A stretch of DNA of 64,000 nucleotides from Hybos culiciformis (lineage: Eukaryota; Arthropoda; Insecta; Diptera; Hybotidae), in contig OZ023273.1 of NCBI GenBank assembly GCA_964007475.1, positions 88,204,841 to 88,268,840 on the forward strand. The letters are read 5' to 3'. Within the stretch, counting starts at the first letter, position 1. The number at the start of each line of letters is the position of its first letter. The position numbers and the translations under genes are program-made. Below, one piece after another: positions 43,431-55,717 of the stretch. The notes below the pieces were generated by a model that saw only the letters and a program-made list of their open reading frames with translations, did no database searches and was not told the origin of the DNA.

Positions 43431-44797
43431 GGACATAATTTTTTGGGTGTAAAATTCCTCAAATTATATTTAATGATATAAAAAGCTATAAGATTTATAG
43501 AAAAGAAAAGTTAAGACACAAAGTAGATATACAATATAAATATAGTAATTTGACACCAGCGTCAAAAATAAATAAAATTTAAAAAAAGGAAACAATTTTA
43601 GGATTGTTTTTAGAAGATATTCAGGAAAAACTTAGTAAAATGAAAATTGATAAAATTCAAGTAAATAATGACTATAGCATTTTTAAACTTTTTAGTATTC
43701 AAAACTTTATTGAAATTTCTAAGGAAATTTTAGAAAATTTAGAAATTAAAATTTAGTAAATAAACCTAAAGAAATTAATAATATAGTCGAACGAAATGAC
43801 CTTTTAAACCGTTATAATAATGACCCGATTTTCGGCGGGCATGCAGGCCAAAAGCGCCTATACGCGAAATTAAGATCCAATTTTTATTGGAAAAATATGA
43901 AGAAAGATGTTGCAACTTACGTTAGAAACTGTGTAAAATGCAAATTAAATAAAGCTAAGATAAAAAATATTGAACCCTTAGTAATAACAGATACACCCCA
44001 AAAGGCATTTGACACAATTGTAATAGACACAATTGGACCATTTCCGAAAACTTATTTAGGAAATCAGTACGGTATAACTTTAATGTGAGATCTGACACAA
44101 TACCAGTGAGAAACAAGGAAGCCAATACTATCGCGAACGCTATCTTTGAGCATTTCGTACTTATTTACGGCCCAATGCGGAAAATTTTATCCGATTGCGG
44201 TACAGAATACGTGAATAGTATTACGGTCGAATTGTTTAAACTACTAAATATTGATCACAAAGTTTCGACCCCTTATCATCACCAAACAGTTGGTACGATA
44301 GAACGTAACCACAGAGTTCTTAACGAATATTTAAGATCGTATATAAATAGTAATCACACAAATTGGGATGAGTATCTCAAATTATTCACTTATAAATATA
44401 ACGTAACTCCTAACGTAAATTTCAACTTGGAATATTCGCCTTACGAACTAATTTTCGCAAAACCACCAAACGTTCATGACTTTTTATTAGATAACAGAAT
44501 TACACCTGTCCAAAAAAAGTAAAATGTCAATTGCAAAACTCACACAACGTAGTAAAAAGATACCTAGAATTGAGAAAAGAAAAACAAAAACTTACTTACG
44601 ATTTGAATTCAAGAAACAAAATTTTTGAAATAAATGATTTTATATTAATAACAGAAGAGAGTAGGAAAAAATTAGATCCTCTCTATTCAGGACCTTATAA
44701 AATAAAAAATATAAAAGGATCCAATATTGTATGTATAAACAATAAAAATAAAGAATGTACGGTTCATAAAAATAGAATTGTGAAATATGAAAATTAA
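43431..44797 (+). pseudogene. 412/mdg1-like integrase, nearly complete but frameshifted
   Basis: After a decayed spacer (to about 43790) comes the zinc-binding region FGGHAGQKRLYAKL ... NCVKCKLN, then the core with VIDTIGPFPKT, LSDCGTEYVN and HQTVGTIERNH, keeping D, D and E. A frameshift and stop lie at 44085. The C-terminal domain (44531-44797) includes DFILITEESRKKLDPLYSGPY and HKNRIVKY; a stop at 44520 separates it. The enzyme would insert element DNA; in this copy the breaks inactivate it. Confidence 0.85.
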
Positions 44798-45209
44798 TAC
44801 TAATAAAAAATTATTTTATAAAGAATAAAATGTAATTTTAGTCCAATTAGCAAAATATGAAATATGAAAATATAATTTTTTTTTAGATATGAAAATTAAT
44901 TTAATAATAAAATTTTTAAGATAGAAAAATTAATTTAAAAAGAAAAAGAATTAAAATTAATTTTATTTAAAAAAAAAGGGAGGTACGCTCAAATCAAAAT
45001 AATTTATTAAATTTATAATTTTTTTAAGTTTTAGTAGAGTTATTTCTACTTTAAATTCAAAATGTATCAAGTATTTACAAAGAACTCAAAATCAATACTA
45101 GATTCTAACATTTCATAATTTGTAAGGATTATTTTCGTAGTTAATTCTAAGTCAAAATTTATTATTGATTTACTATGAAGTCTAAAATCAATAATACATT
45201 TTAACTTTT

Positions 45210-45221
45210 AAAGGAGGGAGG
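45210..45221 (+). promoter_or_regulatory. polypurine tract
   Basis: AAAGGAGGGAGG immediately precedes TGTAGTG, the expected site where plus-strand DNA synthesis is primed in LTR retrotransposons. Confidence 0.8.
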
Positions 45222-45446
45222 TGTAGTGCCTCCTTATTAAATAGACTATTGTCTTAAGTAAATACTCACAGTTAGGTATAATGAGTGAGTTTTCATAGTA
45301 TTAGTATAATAAGATAATATATAAGATAAGATAACTGATCAGAGAGAGTCAGTATAAAAAGTAAGCATTCAAACAGTCAAGTATACTTAAATAAACATAT
45401 AATGAAACTTTTAATTGAATAACCACACTTTACAATATAACCACCA
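45222..45446 (+). repeat. 3' LTR of the 412/mdg1-like element (end approximate)
   Basis: Starts TGTAGTGCC right after the polypurine tract. It includes a TATAAAAAG box near 45354 and a downstream AATAAAC. The 5' LTR is not present, so the 3' border, placed at a CA near 45446, is a guess. Confidence 0.6.
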
Positions 45447-45784
45447 AACGATGCTTAAATCAAGCATCAGAAAAAAAAAAGACTTATAGAAAAAAAAACA
45501 TTAAACACAAAACATAAAAGTTTCGTTTCTGAAAATAACGAAATCACTAGTGACATAACACATAACACAAAGAATAGTTTTCCTAGTTAAAAAAATTTAA
45601 AGGAAGAGAGTAGGTTTTCCAAATATCGGGATTTTCTGTAACCGAGGTTATCGGATAGTAATTCTAGAATTATCCGGCGGATACCGGATAACCGTATAAA
45701 AATAAACAAATAATATTGAATCTAATTATGAATACTATTTATTTTTTATAAATAAAATTTGAAATATATTATTACATTTTTTGA
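45447..45784. other. non-coding, inverted GGATA/TATCC-rich segment near 45640
   Basis: Around 45636-45697 several TTATCGG, TTATCCGG and CGGATAACCG blocks form local inverted pairs, perhaps the end of the hAT remnant next to it; a related GGATATCGGATACGG lies at 46041. No ORF. Confidence 0.4.
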
Positions 45785-45910
45785 TTTTTTTCATTTAAAT
45801 AATAGTATTTCACGAACACTAATGCATTAAGTGATGCACAAGAAAGACGAGTTCTAATTTTGGTACAAAAATTTCCTGAAACCGAAAAAGTTCTCTGAGT
45901 CTGTTGAAGT
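45785..45910 (-). pseudogene. hAT transposase C-terminal fragment
   Basis: Minus-strand reading gives STDSERTFSVSGNF, TKIRTRLSCASLNALVFVK, the conserved dimerisation motif (SERLFSTAGN...R-RL...ALVFL) near the end of Ac-like hAT transposases. Only this motif remains. The flanking repeats at 45636 and 46041 may be its element's ends. Confidence 0.75.
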
Positions 45911-46308
45911 CGGCTTCGCTGTAGGCCCTAGTTTGCTTGGAAAATTCAACAAATTTAATTTAAAAACTTAAAATTATAATTACTATCCTACTTATCTCGG
46001 AAAATTTAACAGATTTATTTTGAAAACTAACCGTGAGATTTTTAACGGATATCGGATACGGTTAAGACAGTGGCGTGCGGTGACTTTTATTTGAAGGTGT
46101 GCAGAGTTGTTCCACTCTTGGAGTGACCCAGAACCAATGACGATGACGTAGAGGGACTATGGTTCCATTTTTTTTTTTTTTTTTTTTTATTAATCTAGAT
46201 TTTAGTAAATTATAATTTATAATGTTTTGAATTAAATTTAATTTCACAATAGTGCTTCTCCTCAAAAAAATTTTAAAATAAAAATATTCTGTGTAAAAAA
46301 ATTCATAT

Positions 46309-47450
46309 ATGTTCAAGAGCTGCTTAAAATCAGATGTGGAGGAAATTACCCTAGATCTTAATGATCACACAGGTATAAACCTCGCAGTAACTGAATTAAC
46401 AAGCGCCTTGACACGAGCATACCAAAACTCCTGTCCGATCTATAAGCCGAAAGATAGGTACTATCATAAATGGATGAATAGAGATCTAGTAGCACTCAGG
46501 AAGAAAACCAGAAGACTCTATAACAGAGCAAAGAACAATTACCAGGACCACATGTGGGAAGAATACAAAAAATCCCTAAAACTTGAACTTCACGCCAACT
46601 ATGGGGGAGTTCATAGAAAGAAAACAGGAATAGGGGTACTCCACAAGGAGGCGTAATCTGCCCACTGTTATGGCTGGTAGCGATTAACCCACTACTAGAA
46701 GAACTAAATGAAGAAACCATTGAGACCAGTTGCTATCCGATGACGTCTCAATACTAGTGACAGGGATGAGAGGAGAAGAAATAAACTCCAAAATCCAGCA
46801 GGCGGTTGATATGGTAGGACGTTGGGCAAACCAATGCGGTCTCAAACTCAACCGCAGCAAGGCAGAATTATGCCTTTTCATTAAGAAAAGAAGAACTGAA
46901 AACCTCATACTACCTACAATAGAGGGGATTAGTGTGGAGCTAAAGGATAAGGTCAAATACTTAGGAAGCACTCTTGACAAAAAACTCCTTTGGAATGTTT
47001 AGATTCGGGAGAAGAAAGAGAAGGCACTAAGAGCCTATTGGGCGTGCAAAGCAGCCATAGGCAAAACATAGGGCCTATCACCAAAGATAACACATTGAAT
47101 CTACACTTGTGTCGTCAGACCAATGATCACACACGGAGCAGTCGTATGGCCGGGAACAAACAAAAAGAAATCGATCCGACTCCTAGATCAAATACAGAGA
47201 TCAGCCTGTCTGGGAATCACAGGAGAAGCAAGATCTACTGCAACAAGATTAATGGAGACAATCTTGAATATTAGACCACTATTCCTACATGTACAAGAAA
47301 TGGCTATAAAAACAATAGCCAGACTGCGCATGACGGGAGAATGGGCCAACAAACAGAATCCCACTTACTATGAAAGAATATGGGAAATAAACGAAGAAGT
47401 TGGGAATGAACAGTTTTGTTCTGATAGTGTAGTTGAGTATACGCGTTTTT
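46309..47450 (+). pseudogene. R1/LOA-like LINE fragment with internal deletion
   Basis: 46309-46595 encodes the linker between endonuclease and RT (KWMNRDLVALRKKTRRLYNR). The sequence then jumps to the late RT: RGTPQGGVICPLLW, an SC-[Y.]-DDVSILVTG catalytic motif (broken by a frameshift near 46738), LNRSKAELCLF and VKYLGSTLD. A frameshift near 47000 leads to MITHGAVVWPG and LGITGEARSTATRL. The early RT is deleted at about 46600-46635. RNase H, expected next in R1/LOA-type elements, is absent here but a matching piece lies at 57.9 kb. Confidence 0.82.
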
Positions 47451-47515
47451 AATCTGTATTATATTTATCGTTTTTTTTTTTTTTTTTATTCAAATGAAAA
47501 AGAAAAAAAAAAAAA

Positions 47516-47755
47516 CACGAAGGAGTCATAGAACTGCCGACAGAAGTTTATACTTAAAAGATTTATTAAACTATGAAATAATAACAGTGGCTACAAATGA
47601 TGGGCTGCTCAGTACAAAATGTAAATTAAAATAAAAATATTTTAATTTACATTTTGTACTGAGCAGCTCATCGTTTGTAGCCACTGTTATTATTTCACAG
47701 TTTAATAAATCTTTTAAGTATAAACTTCTGTCGGCAGTTCTATGACTGCTTCGTG
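47516..47755. repeat. 240-bp near-perfect palindrome
   Basis: Starts CACGAAGGAGTCATAGAACT and ends AGTTCTATGACTGCTTCGTG; the arms match almost throughout and meet at AATAAAAATATTTT near 47635. A diverged version with a partly deleted arm is at 23893-24096. Confidence 0.9.
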
Positions 47756-48530
47756 TGTTTTTTTTTTCAGGTAATATTAATTTCACCGGAGCTACCTATT
47801 TTGAAAAAAAAAAAATTTTTTCGTATATTTGCGTCGGCACGACCTAACCGTACCTCCCTGCCCAAAAATTTTTTTTCAGGTAATATTAATTTCACCGGAG
47901 CTATCTATTTTGAAAAAAAAAATTTTTCGTATATTTTGCTCCGGAACGAGCTAACCGTAGCTCCCCACCCAAAAATTTTTTTTCAGGTAATATTAATTTT
48001 ACCGGAGCTACCTATTTTGAAAAAAAAAAAAAATTTTTCGTATATTTTGCTCCGGCACGACCTAACCGTAGCTCCCCACCCAAAAAATTTTTTTCAGGTA
48101 ATATTAATTTCACCGAAGCTACCTATTTTGAAAAAAAATTTAGTTTTAAATAATTTGTAAAGGAAAGATTTTTAAAATTAATTTGAATTTAAATTTTTGG
48201 CGCCAAATTATTTTGGTTTTATAAATAACAAATGATTATTGAACTACCTATTTTGAAAAAAAAATTTTAGTTTTAAATAATTTGTAAACGAAAAATTTTT
48301 AAAAAATAATTTGAATTTAAATTTGTCGCGGACAATTATTTTGTTTTTATAAATGACAAATGATTATTGAGTGGACCACAAATTTTTTTGAGTATTGAAA
48401 CGTCAAAAACCACGTCAGTTCGAATTCGATTTCGAATGTCGAATGAGTAGAATGAAAATGAATGTTTACCCCCTACAGAATCACTCAATTATACCATACA
48501 ACGCGCCTAAAGAAGTATAAACTTCAAAAA
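47516..48530 (+). mobile_element. hairpin-array element, copy 3 (most complete)
   Basis: A near-perfect palindrome (47516-47755) is followed by four ~107-bp units starting near 47768, 47877, 47983 and 48094. Then two ~120-bp units with AATTATTTTG (48130-48375) lead to an end region closing with GAAGTATAAACTTC at about 48510. The same GAAGTTTATACTT motif sits in both palindrome arms, so it may be the terminal inverted repeat. Each ~107-bp unit contains GGAGCTAC-type outer and GCCCAAAAATTTTT-type inner stems. No protein is encoded. Confidence 0.82.
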
Positions 48531-48613
48531 TTTAAATTTGAATTCTATTGTTGTGCTTTGACCTTTTTTATTTGTTTTATGTGTTGTGCAAAAAAAAAAA
48601 AATATATATATAT

Positions 48614-49325
48614 ATATATCGCTATTACATACAAAACTACTGTAACTCAAAAATTGTAGTTTTGAGAAAAACGCGATTAAAGTTACATATTTTTTGTCCT
48701 AATTTCCTTCGTTATCAATTTTTTTTGCATCGGAAAGTTTAAAATATTACAATTTTGACTCGGGATACTGCCCAAACAATTTTAATAAGAATACAAGTTT
48801 AAAACTGGATTTTTTGAATATTTTATGTTTTAGTTTTATCTTTTTCTCAGATAAATCAATCGTAACTCAAGTTTCAAGTTTTTGATTTTAGTTTCTCCTT
48901 TTTTTTCATCAAAAATATTGTAAAACAAACTACTACTAACTTTTACTTGCAACATTTCCGAAAAAAGTATTGAAACTTCAGTTACATTAATTAAAAACCC
49001 CGAAATTTCTGTTTTAAAATATTGTAACACGACGAATTATACTTTCATTAAATTTTTGGCAATGCAAAACTATTGAAACTCAAGTTTCAATAACTCAAGA
49101 AGTTTCTTACAATATCGTAAATATTGAAACTAAAGTTACTATAAATAATTATTTCGAATTGTTATTCAAAATAATAGTAAGTCGACTTCGTCGTAGAAGT
49201 TAGTGGATTCGTCGTAGAAGTTAGTGGATTAGACGAATCGATAGATATTTTTATATTATTTCTTTGAGTATCAATAACTGGAAACTATTGTAACTTGAGT
49301 TACAGTAGTTTTGTATGTTATAGCG

Positions 49326-49330
<5 letters not shown>
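48614..49330. mobile_element. MITE with ~35-bp TIRs between two microsatellites
   Basis: TATATCGCTATTACATACAA at the left and TATATCGCTATAACATACAA from the right continue with AACTACTGTAACTCAA. (TA)n adjoins on the left and (ATA)n on the right. The interior repeats GAAACTCAAGTTTC-like blocks and GTCGTAGAAGTTAGTGGATT twice (near 49190-49230). No ORF of note. Confidence 0.75.
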
Positions 49331-49381
<51 letters not shown>

Positions 49382-49420
49382 GTAATAATAATAATAATAG
49401 AAATAATAATAATAATTAAA
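49328..49420. repeat. (ATA)n microsatellite
   Basis: About 30 almost uninterrupted AAT/ATA triplets, with G-containing variants at the right end. Confidence 0.95.
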
Positions 49421-49684
49421 AAAAAAAAAATTAAATTGAATGATCGCACAACATCGTGTCGTTGACGAATTTTACTTAAAAAAAATAAAATTATTAAAAA
49501 TTTTGACGCGGTTACCAAGTCTCACTTTTTTTCTATCCTATTCCCGTACACTTTTCTTCATTCGCTTGTCGTTGCCGTACCGAAAGTCAATAAGGCTGTA
49601 AAAACTGTTGACCGCCGGTTCGTAGTTCGTCAGCTTGTTATTGGAACATACTAGTTTTCTTAAATATACACTTTTAGGTTAGGG

Positions 49685-50254
49685 ATGAGCAAAAAATTTT
49701 TTATAAATTTTTGTAACATCCGAGGTTTGGAAGCGAATTTCCAAGGCGTTCAAATCCATTTGGCCTCTACTAAGCCAAATGTTCTGGCTCTAAGTGAAAC
49801 CCAAGTAATGGACAACAGAGACCTCAACCGTTTTTCAATCCCCGGTTATGATCTTCACTCCTTATACGTGGCCCATAGAGGAGTCGCTGTTTATAAAAGG
49901 AATGACGTTGCTTGTTATCCTATTAAAGATTTAAAACCATCAAGCCCCTTATTAAATTTTCTTTGGTTCAAAATAAGAACCAACAAACACGTCATCCATT
50001 TTTGCTTCCTTTACAGGAGCCCGCAACTGACTGGCACTGATTACGTAGTAGAGTTTGATTTGCTGTCGGGCCAAATTAATCAGGTTCTGGCGAAAAATCC
50101 AGAGTCTGAAATTTTGGTTTTCGGTGATTTCAACGTACACAACGTATTATGGCTTAGTCATTCTAATCGCAACAGTCCCGAACGCAGATATGTAGAGTTT
50201 TTTTCAAGTCTCAATAATCTGACTCAATCATTTCTGAACCCACCCACATTCCAG
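49685..50254 (+). pseudogene. LINE (I/Jockey group) endonuclease domain, 5' segment of a split element
   Basis: ATG at 49685. APE-type motifs: NFCNIRGLEANFQGV, LALSETQVMD, YRSPQLTG and FGDFNVHNVLW, with the catalytic E and D/N. No ORF1 is found upstream; 49421-49684 looks like 5' untranslated sequence. The frame reads through into the inserted hAT at 50255 and stops 15 bp inside it. The continuation of the LINE is at 55718. Confidence 0.87.
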
Positions 50255-50603
50255 CAGGGCCGTGCCTGAGTTCATGGCCGCCTGCGTGCAAGCTGGTAAA
50301 GCCGCCTCTAAGCCATATGTGGAAATATAGAAAATATAATTTAAACCACAAACCATTTTGAATTGATTTTTATTAATAAATTACACCTATTATAAATTTA
50401 ATAAAAGGGATTAAAAACATTATGTTAAAAAAAAATCTCACTGTGAGAAAAAGGTCTTGGTTTTGCTTTGTAGGGTTAATACAATCTCGACTGAAGTGAT
50501 TTTTGATATGAGTGAACTGGATTTTGAAATTTTTTTTTTGTTTTTTTGGCTTAAATTGGTTTTTAAAAAACTTGAACATTATTAGCTAAGATTGTGAAGA
50601 AAA

Positions 50604-50876
50604 GGAAACAGATAAAAGTTAAACGCAGAAATAAAGCTAAAATATCACTCTCCAGGGCTCTTTAATTTTCTAAACAATTTTTAATTAATTTTTTTTTAAA
50701 TTTTCTTTAATTTTTTTTTTATAAATTGCAGCTTCTGCCCAGAAATAAAATTCAAATACAGTATTTTGAAACTCCCCTAGAGGTGTTTTTCTTAAATTTT
50801 TTGTCGCATTTTTCACAGCACTGGAGAGTGATATTTTAGCTTTATTTCTGCGTTTGATTTTTTTATTACCTGTTTC
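50604..50876. repeat. foldback segment inside the hAT
   Basis: Left arm GGAAACAG...AAACGCAGAAATAAAGCTAAA...CTCTCCAG (50604-50655) is repeated inverted at 50821-50876. The spacer is about 165 bp and T-rich. Confidence 0.8.
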
Positions 50877-50883
50877 TTTTATA

Positions 50884-53800
50884 CACAGAGAGAAATGATT
50901 AACATTAATTATTAATTTTTGGAATATTTCATGCGATTTTTGCGCATAATATTGAGCTATAACTGGCCTAAGAATAATTTAATACATTTATAACCGAGAT
51001 TGTGCGAAAAAAATTTGTCATTGGGTATTAAAAGTTTCTCATAAATTTTGATTTGCAATTTGAATAAATTATTCTTCTTTTAGATTAAACTGTGAATCTT
51101 TTTTAATAATTTATTCCTCGAGTATTTAATAAGTTAATCAATTTTAATCAAAAACTATGAAACAAAAATCATAAAAATTCCTTATTTATTACAATTTCAT
51201 TCCAGTCAATGAATAATTTATTACAGTATTTCTCTTACTTTATTCACTTTAATTGAAAAAATTATTCAAACATTGGAACATTTCATACCACAGAGTTGGA
51301 AATAGATCTTATTTTATACCACTAATTTTTATAAGTCATTCTTTAATTTTCTTGAATTATTCTTTCAGGTTTAATAAATTAATCGAAATATTTTACTAAT
51401 CTGACAGTAAATAAAGCCAATCTGGAATGAATTATTAAAATGTTATAATAATTTATTCCTTTCATAAGGCATAATATAACCTAGAATCTAGAATAAATCA
51501 AACAAGAGAAGGAGTAAACCATGAGAAAATTTGGAATAATTGTTGCTTATGTAATGAATGGTATATACCACTAAGGAAGATTAAATTATTCCTTCGTTAC
51601 AGAATAATATATACTTCAAAATTATTAAATTAAGAAAATTAACTGAAAAATAGTTTTTGGTGAATATGTAAAGAGCAAAACAAACTAATCCTGTATAAAT
51701 TATCGTTTATCGTTTAAATTAATAAAAAAAGAGCGCTAGTTTTGGTAAGAAAAATCCGATATTTATTTCGACTATACCACAGATATTTGTTCCTTATGTT
51801 GAAAGCTGTTCACATAAGGTACAAAAATTTGCCGAATTAAAAGCAATGCGTTTTTCTTACTTGAACTTGCTTTTTTGATAATTTGAATTTAAAACGATAA
51901 TTTATCCCGAATTAGTTTGTTCTGCTCTTCACATTTTCATCTCAAGAAACTATTTTTCAATTATTTTTCTTAATTTGATAATTTTGAGGTATATTATTCT
52001 CACCAAAATGTATATTCCAGCATTATAAGCTCCGCAAAATTCATTCTAAAAGGGATAACATACTGCTGTATTCATGAACTCATAGTACCTGTAAATTAAA
52101 TAAAAATGTATCATTTATTTTATTTAAAAATTATTTTATTTGATTTTAAGTTAGTTTATTATTATTCAATTTAATAAAATTGTTTAATTATTCTTAAACG
52201 AACTAAAATTACAAAATACAGATGAACAGTATATTGTAATTTTTGTCTTATTTTAATTAATTGCACAAGTTTTAAATGAGTATAAATCACAAAGCAAACT
52301 TCTGAGCATTAATTACATTTATATTATTATTATTGTTTTTAGATTTATATAATTTCGATTTCTCTGAAAAAATTGAAAATATGAAAAATTTTAAAATAAA
52401 TGTTCAATGCCTGCAAAAAATTCTGAAACGAATGTATTTAACCATCGGACACAATTACAAACTTTAAATCATCAGTGGAACCTATGTCATATAAAGCAAT
52501 TAGAATGTGTTGAAAAATTTGGTTTTCTCTGCAAAACTCCTTTCTTTTGTTTATTGTTACAGAAATATCGGACACACTTTTCAATTCTTTAGAAAAAGCC
52601 TTTATTGATTCGCTAATACTAACTTTCCAAATTCTGTTGTCAATCTTCTAACGAATATTTGGTTAAAATACAGCTTTAAACGATTTAGAAAATTGAATTT
52701 TTTTTCAGTTCTGAAAATAAAATAAAAAAAAAAAAGAATTTGAAAAAAAGCAAAAATACAATGTTAGATTAGACTCAATTGCAAAAACTACAATTAAAAA
52801 ATATTTTACCTGAATTGCTTGAAAAGTTTTTGATAATTTCCATTACAGGCCATTACAGGATTTAGAAACTTGAATTTTTCAATTCTGCAAATAAAATAAA
52901 AAAAAAAAGAATTTGGAAAAAATATAAAAATACATGCGTTAGATTAGACTCAATTGAAATATACCTGAATTGCTGAATTTTACCTTAATTGTATTCGTTC
53001 CGGAACTTGACAAATTTTTCAAGATTATCGAATTATGTCAGTTCTTTGAACAGCATGACACTGAAGCTAAATTCTGGAATAAAAGCAAATATGAAACATT
53101 TTTGCGAACAATCCAATACTATATGAAAAAATTACCTTTGATTCTCTACAATCATTTAAAAAACTAATTATCTCGGATGCCAATTCCTTTCCCAAAAAGG
53201 TATCCAACGTTACAAAACTTTCTAGAAAAAATTCAACTATTAATGGATATATTATTTGTTAATGTAGAATTCTAGATCTTTAGTTCTTCAAACTTTTACC
53301 TTTTGGGAAAATAAAATAATAAAAAATTTTTATATTTCTGTAACAAATTAATAAATTACATACCAAAATAAAAAATATTTTAAAATTTTAAAGCTTTTCT
53401 TACCTCGTGATTTTGATATCTAATAAATTTGTTGTTCGGTTTTTTTTTATTATTATTTAAAATGCACAACTTTTTTTTAAATCTGGAAAAATAAATTTCA
53501 AAAAATGCTTATTATTAAAAACAATAATTATTCAAAAAACCGATCTATTTTTTTTTAATTAAATAAATTTAATTTCTTAATTTTATTTCATTTTTTCAAG
53601 ACCTTTAGACTGTACTAATGCTTCGAATTGACTAATTTCTCTAGGTATATCATTCTTTTTGTGGAATAAATTAATAAAAGAATGATTCTGCAATTTCAAA
53701 ATTTTATTCCAATTTTTTAATAAATTATTAATTTTTGTTGCAATTTTTCAAAAATCAATCGAATTAAGATTTTTTTGGAATAAATTCAACCTTTTAAATT

Positions 53801-55557
53801 TAATGATATTAACAAAGAAATTAACAAGTTATTCCATTAAGGGAATCATTTTTAAAGTTGTTCTTTAGACTTTAATAGTTTCTTCCAACGTTTAACATAA
53901 TTTATTAAAATATGAACTCGAATGAGTATATTTTTAAAACAGGAGTGGAAAATCTGTGGGTAATGACCGATAGTTTTGCGGGCCAAAAGAGTATTTTTGT
54001 ATATTATATAAAAATATTGAGCATATTATATAAAAATATTCTACCCATTGAAAAACGTTATTAATATAATATAGTATTATAAATATATAATTAGTATATA
54101 TATACATTTTTATATGTTTCGTTGATTAATAGAAATAAACTGATCAGTTCTTCTTCGGTGAACAGTTTTAATTTTATTCAATAAATTTTTAAATTAATGA
54201 TACGTTTTAATGTTTCTTAAAAACTAATTCTCATATATATTATTAGTTTGTAGCAGTTATTTCCGGAAGTTCTTTTTGGTGTAAATAAACAATCAATTTC
54301 CAATTTTTACCAGTAATTTATTTACGAAATTTCAGACCGAGTATAAAATAATATTTGCAACAGTCTCAATCAAAATGTAATGCTAATTAATTACATAAAT
54401 CCGAAATTATTCTTAAAATTTTTTAAGAATTTAGATTATGTTTTAATCCAGTTTGTTGAACTCGCGTAATGGAATATTAATCTATGAGACAACAAAATAT
54501 TTTAGTTTTTATTATGACTATCAAATTGATCAAACAAAACAAAGTTTTGTGTGGCGGACTTAGATTATCTGAAGATTTTTATTTGAACAAAAAGGTTGCG
54601 CTTAACCCCAAATTCTACTTTATAATACCATAAAACTTCTAAGACAAACATTTTTTTTTATTTTTTTAATCGTGTTAAATTAATTTTAATAGACGCATTT
54701 TTCTTATACCTATTATAATTGAGACAGACTTGAATTTGTTTTTATTAGTGAATAAAATATAATTTTCGTAATTTCTGACTATTTTAAGACGGCTTACAAA
54801 TTTGAACATTGACGTTGAACATAACGGCGTTGCCTTATTTATTTTAAAAAAATGGATACAATATTCTTTAAAAAGAATAATTTATTAAATCTAAAATGAA
54901 TAAATCTTTAAGATCTTATCTCACAAATCAATCCTACTTTTAACGATTAATATCAACAAAAAAAAACCCGAGATTTGAAACAAAAAAAAAATTAATTTGT
55001 TAAATTATTTGAATAATCAAAGCAACTACATATCTTAAATTATACCTACTTATGGAAAGACATCAATTCTATAATTTTTATGAAAAATATATTATAAACT
55101 ATTCTGTGACAGGAATATTTTCTAAAATAAAAAGTGAATAAATTATAGGTCTTGTCTCGAATAATTTATTAAAAAAATTTATTGATTTGTGAAAATACGA
55201 AAAATGTGTGTTTTATGGAATAAATCATTCCATAATTATCGTAAAATATGTTATTTTGAGAATAAAACTACATTTTATTAAAAATACTGGAATAAGTTAT
55301 GCAAAAACAAGAATAGTTTAATCACAGTAAGGAGTAATTACTAATTTTATAAACTTTTTTAGCTCTGGAATAAATTATGAAACTAAATTGGAATACTTTT
55401 TTTGGAATGATATTTGTCAAATTGGGAATAGTTTATTAAAATATGACATGGTTCGTGACATTTTGGAGTAAATTGAACCATTGTTTTATTATTTTATGAT
55501 ATGCGAAAATTATGACATACGATGGAATGATTACTGCCACTTTTATTTCTCTCTGTG
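50884..55557. mobile_element. 4.7-kb TIR element with TA target site, no recognised ORF
   Basis: CACAGAGAGAAAT at the left is inverted at the right end (TTTATTTCTCTCTGTG), with TA on both outer sides (50882-50883, 55558-55559). Throughout both halves the motif GAATAAATTATTC and variants (AATAATTTATTCC) recur many times, with a density that suggests a long family of internal repeats. Short ORFs at 52407 and 52970 show no family motif. The TA duplication suggests Tc1/mariner-like transposition. Confidence 0.7.
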
Positions 55558-55717
55558 TACTGCACAATCTCAGCAAATATGTTCAAGTTTTTGAAAGGCT
55601 TATTTAATCTTAAATCGAAAAAATTATTAAATTGACAATTATAATGGAAAAACAGATATTTTTCATTGCGGGCGGCGCCCGCAACGAACTATTTACAGGC
55701 AAGGCCCTGCATTCCAG

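Larger units (their letters stand above)
50255..55709. mobile_element. hAT transposon inserted in the LINE, 5.5 kb including nested elements
   Basis: CAGGGCCGTGCCTGA at the left and CAGGGCCTTGCCTGT from the right; both arms then carry GC-rich GGCCGCC/GGGCGGCGCC stretches. A perfect 8-bp duplication CATTCCAG (50247-50254 and 55710-55717) flanks it. Subtracting the nested 4.7-kb element leaves about 0.8 kb, so this is a non-autonomous hAT. No transposase seen. Confidence 0.92.

Noticed and set aside
46070..46165. CAGTGGCGTGCGGTGA at 46070 resembling a hAT terminus
   Set aside because: No inverted partner or 8-bp duplication was found in the window, so it is only a possible orphan end.
47753..48160. 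135-codon ORF with repeated peptide motif
   Set aside because: The repeats come from the ~107-bp DNA array; matching frames also open at 26667-26961 on the other strand for the same reason.
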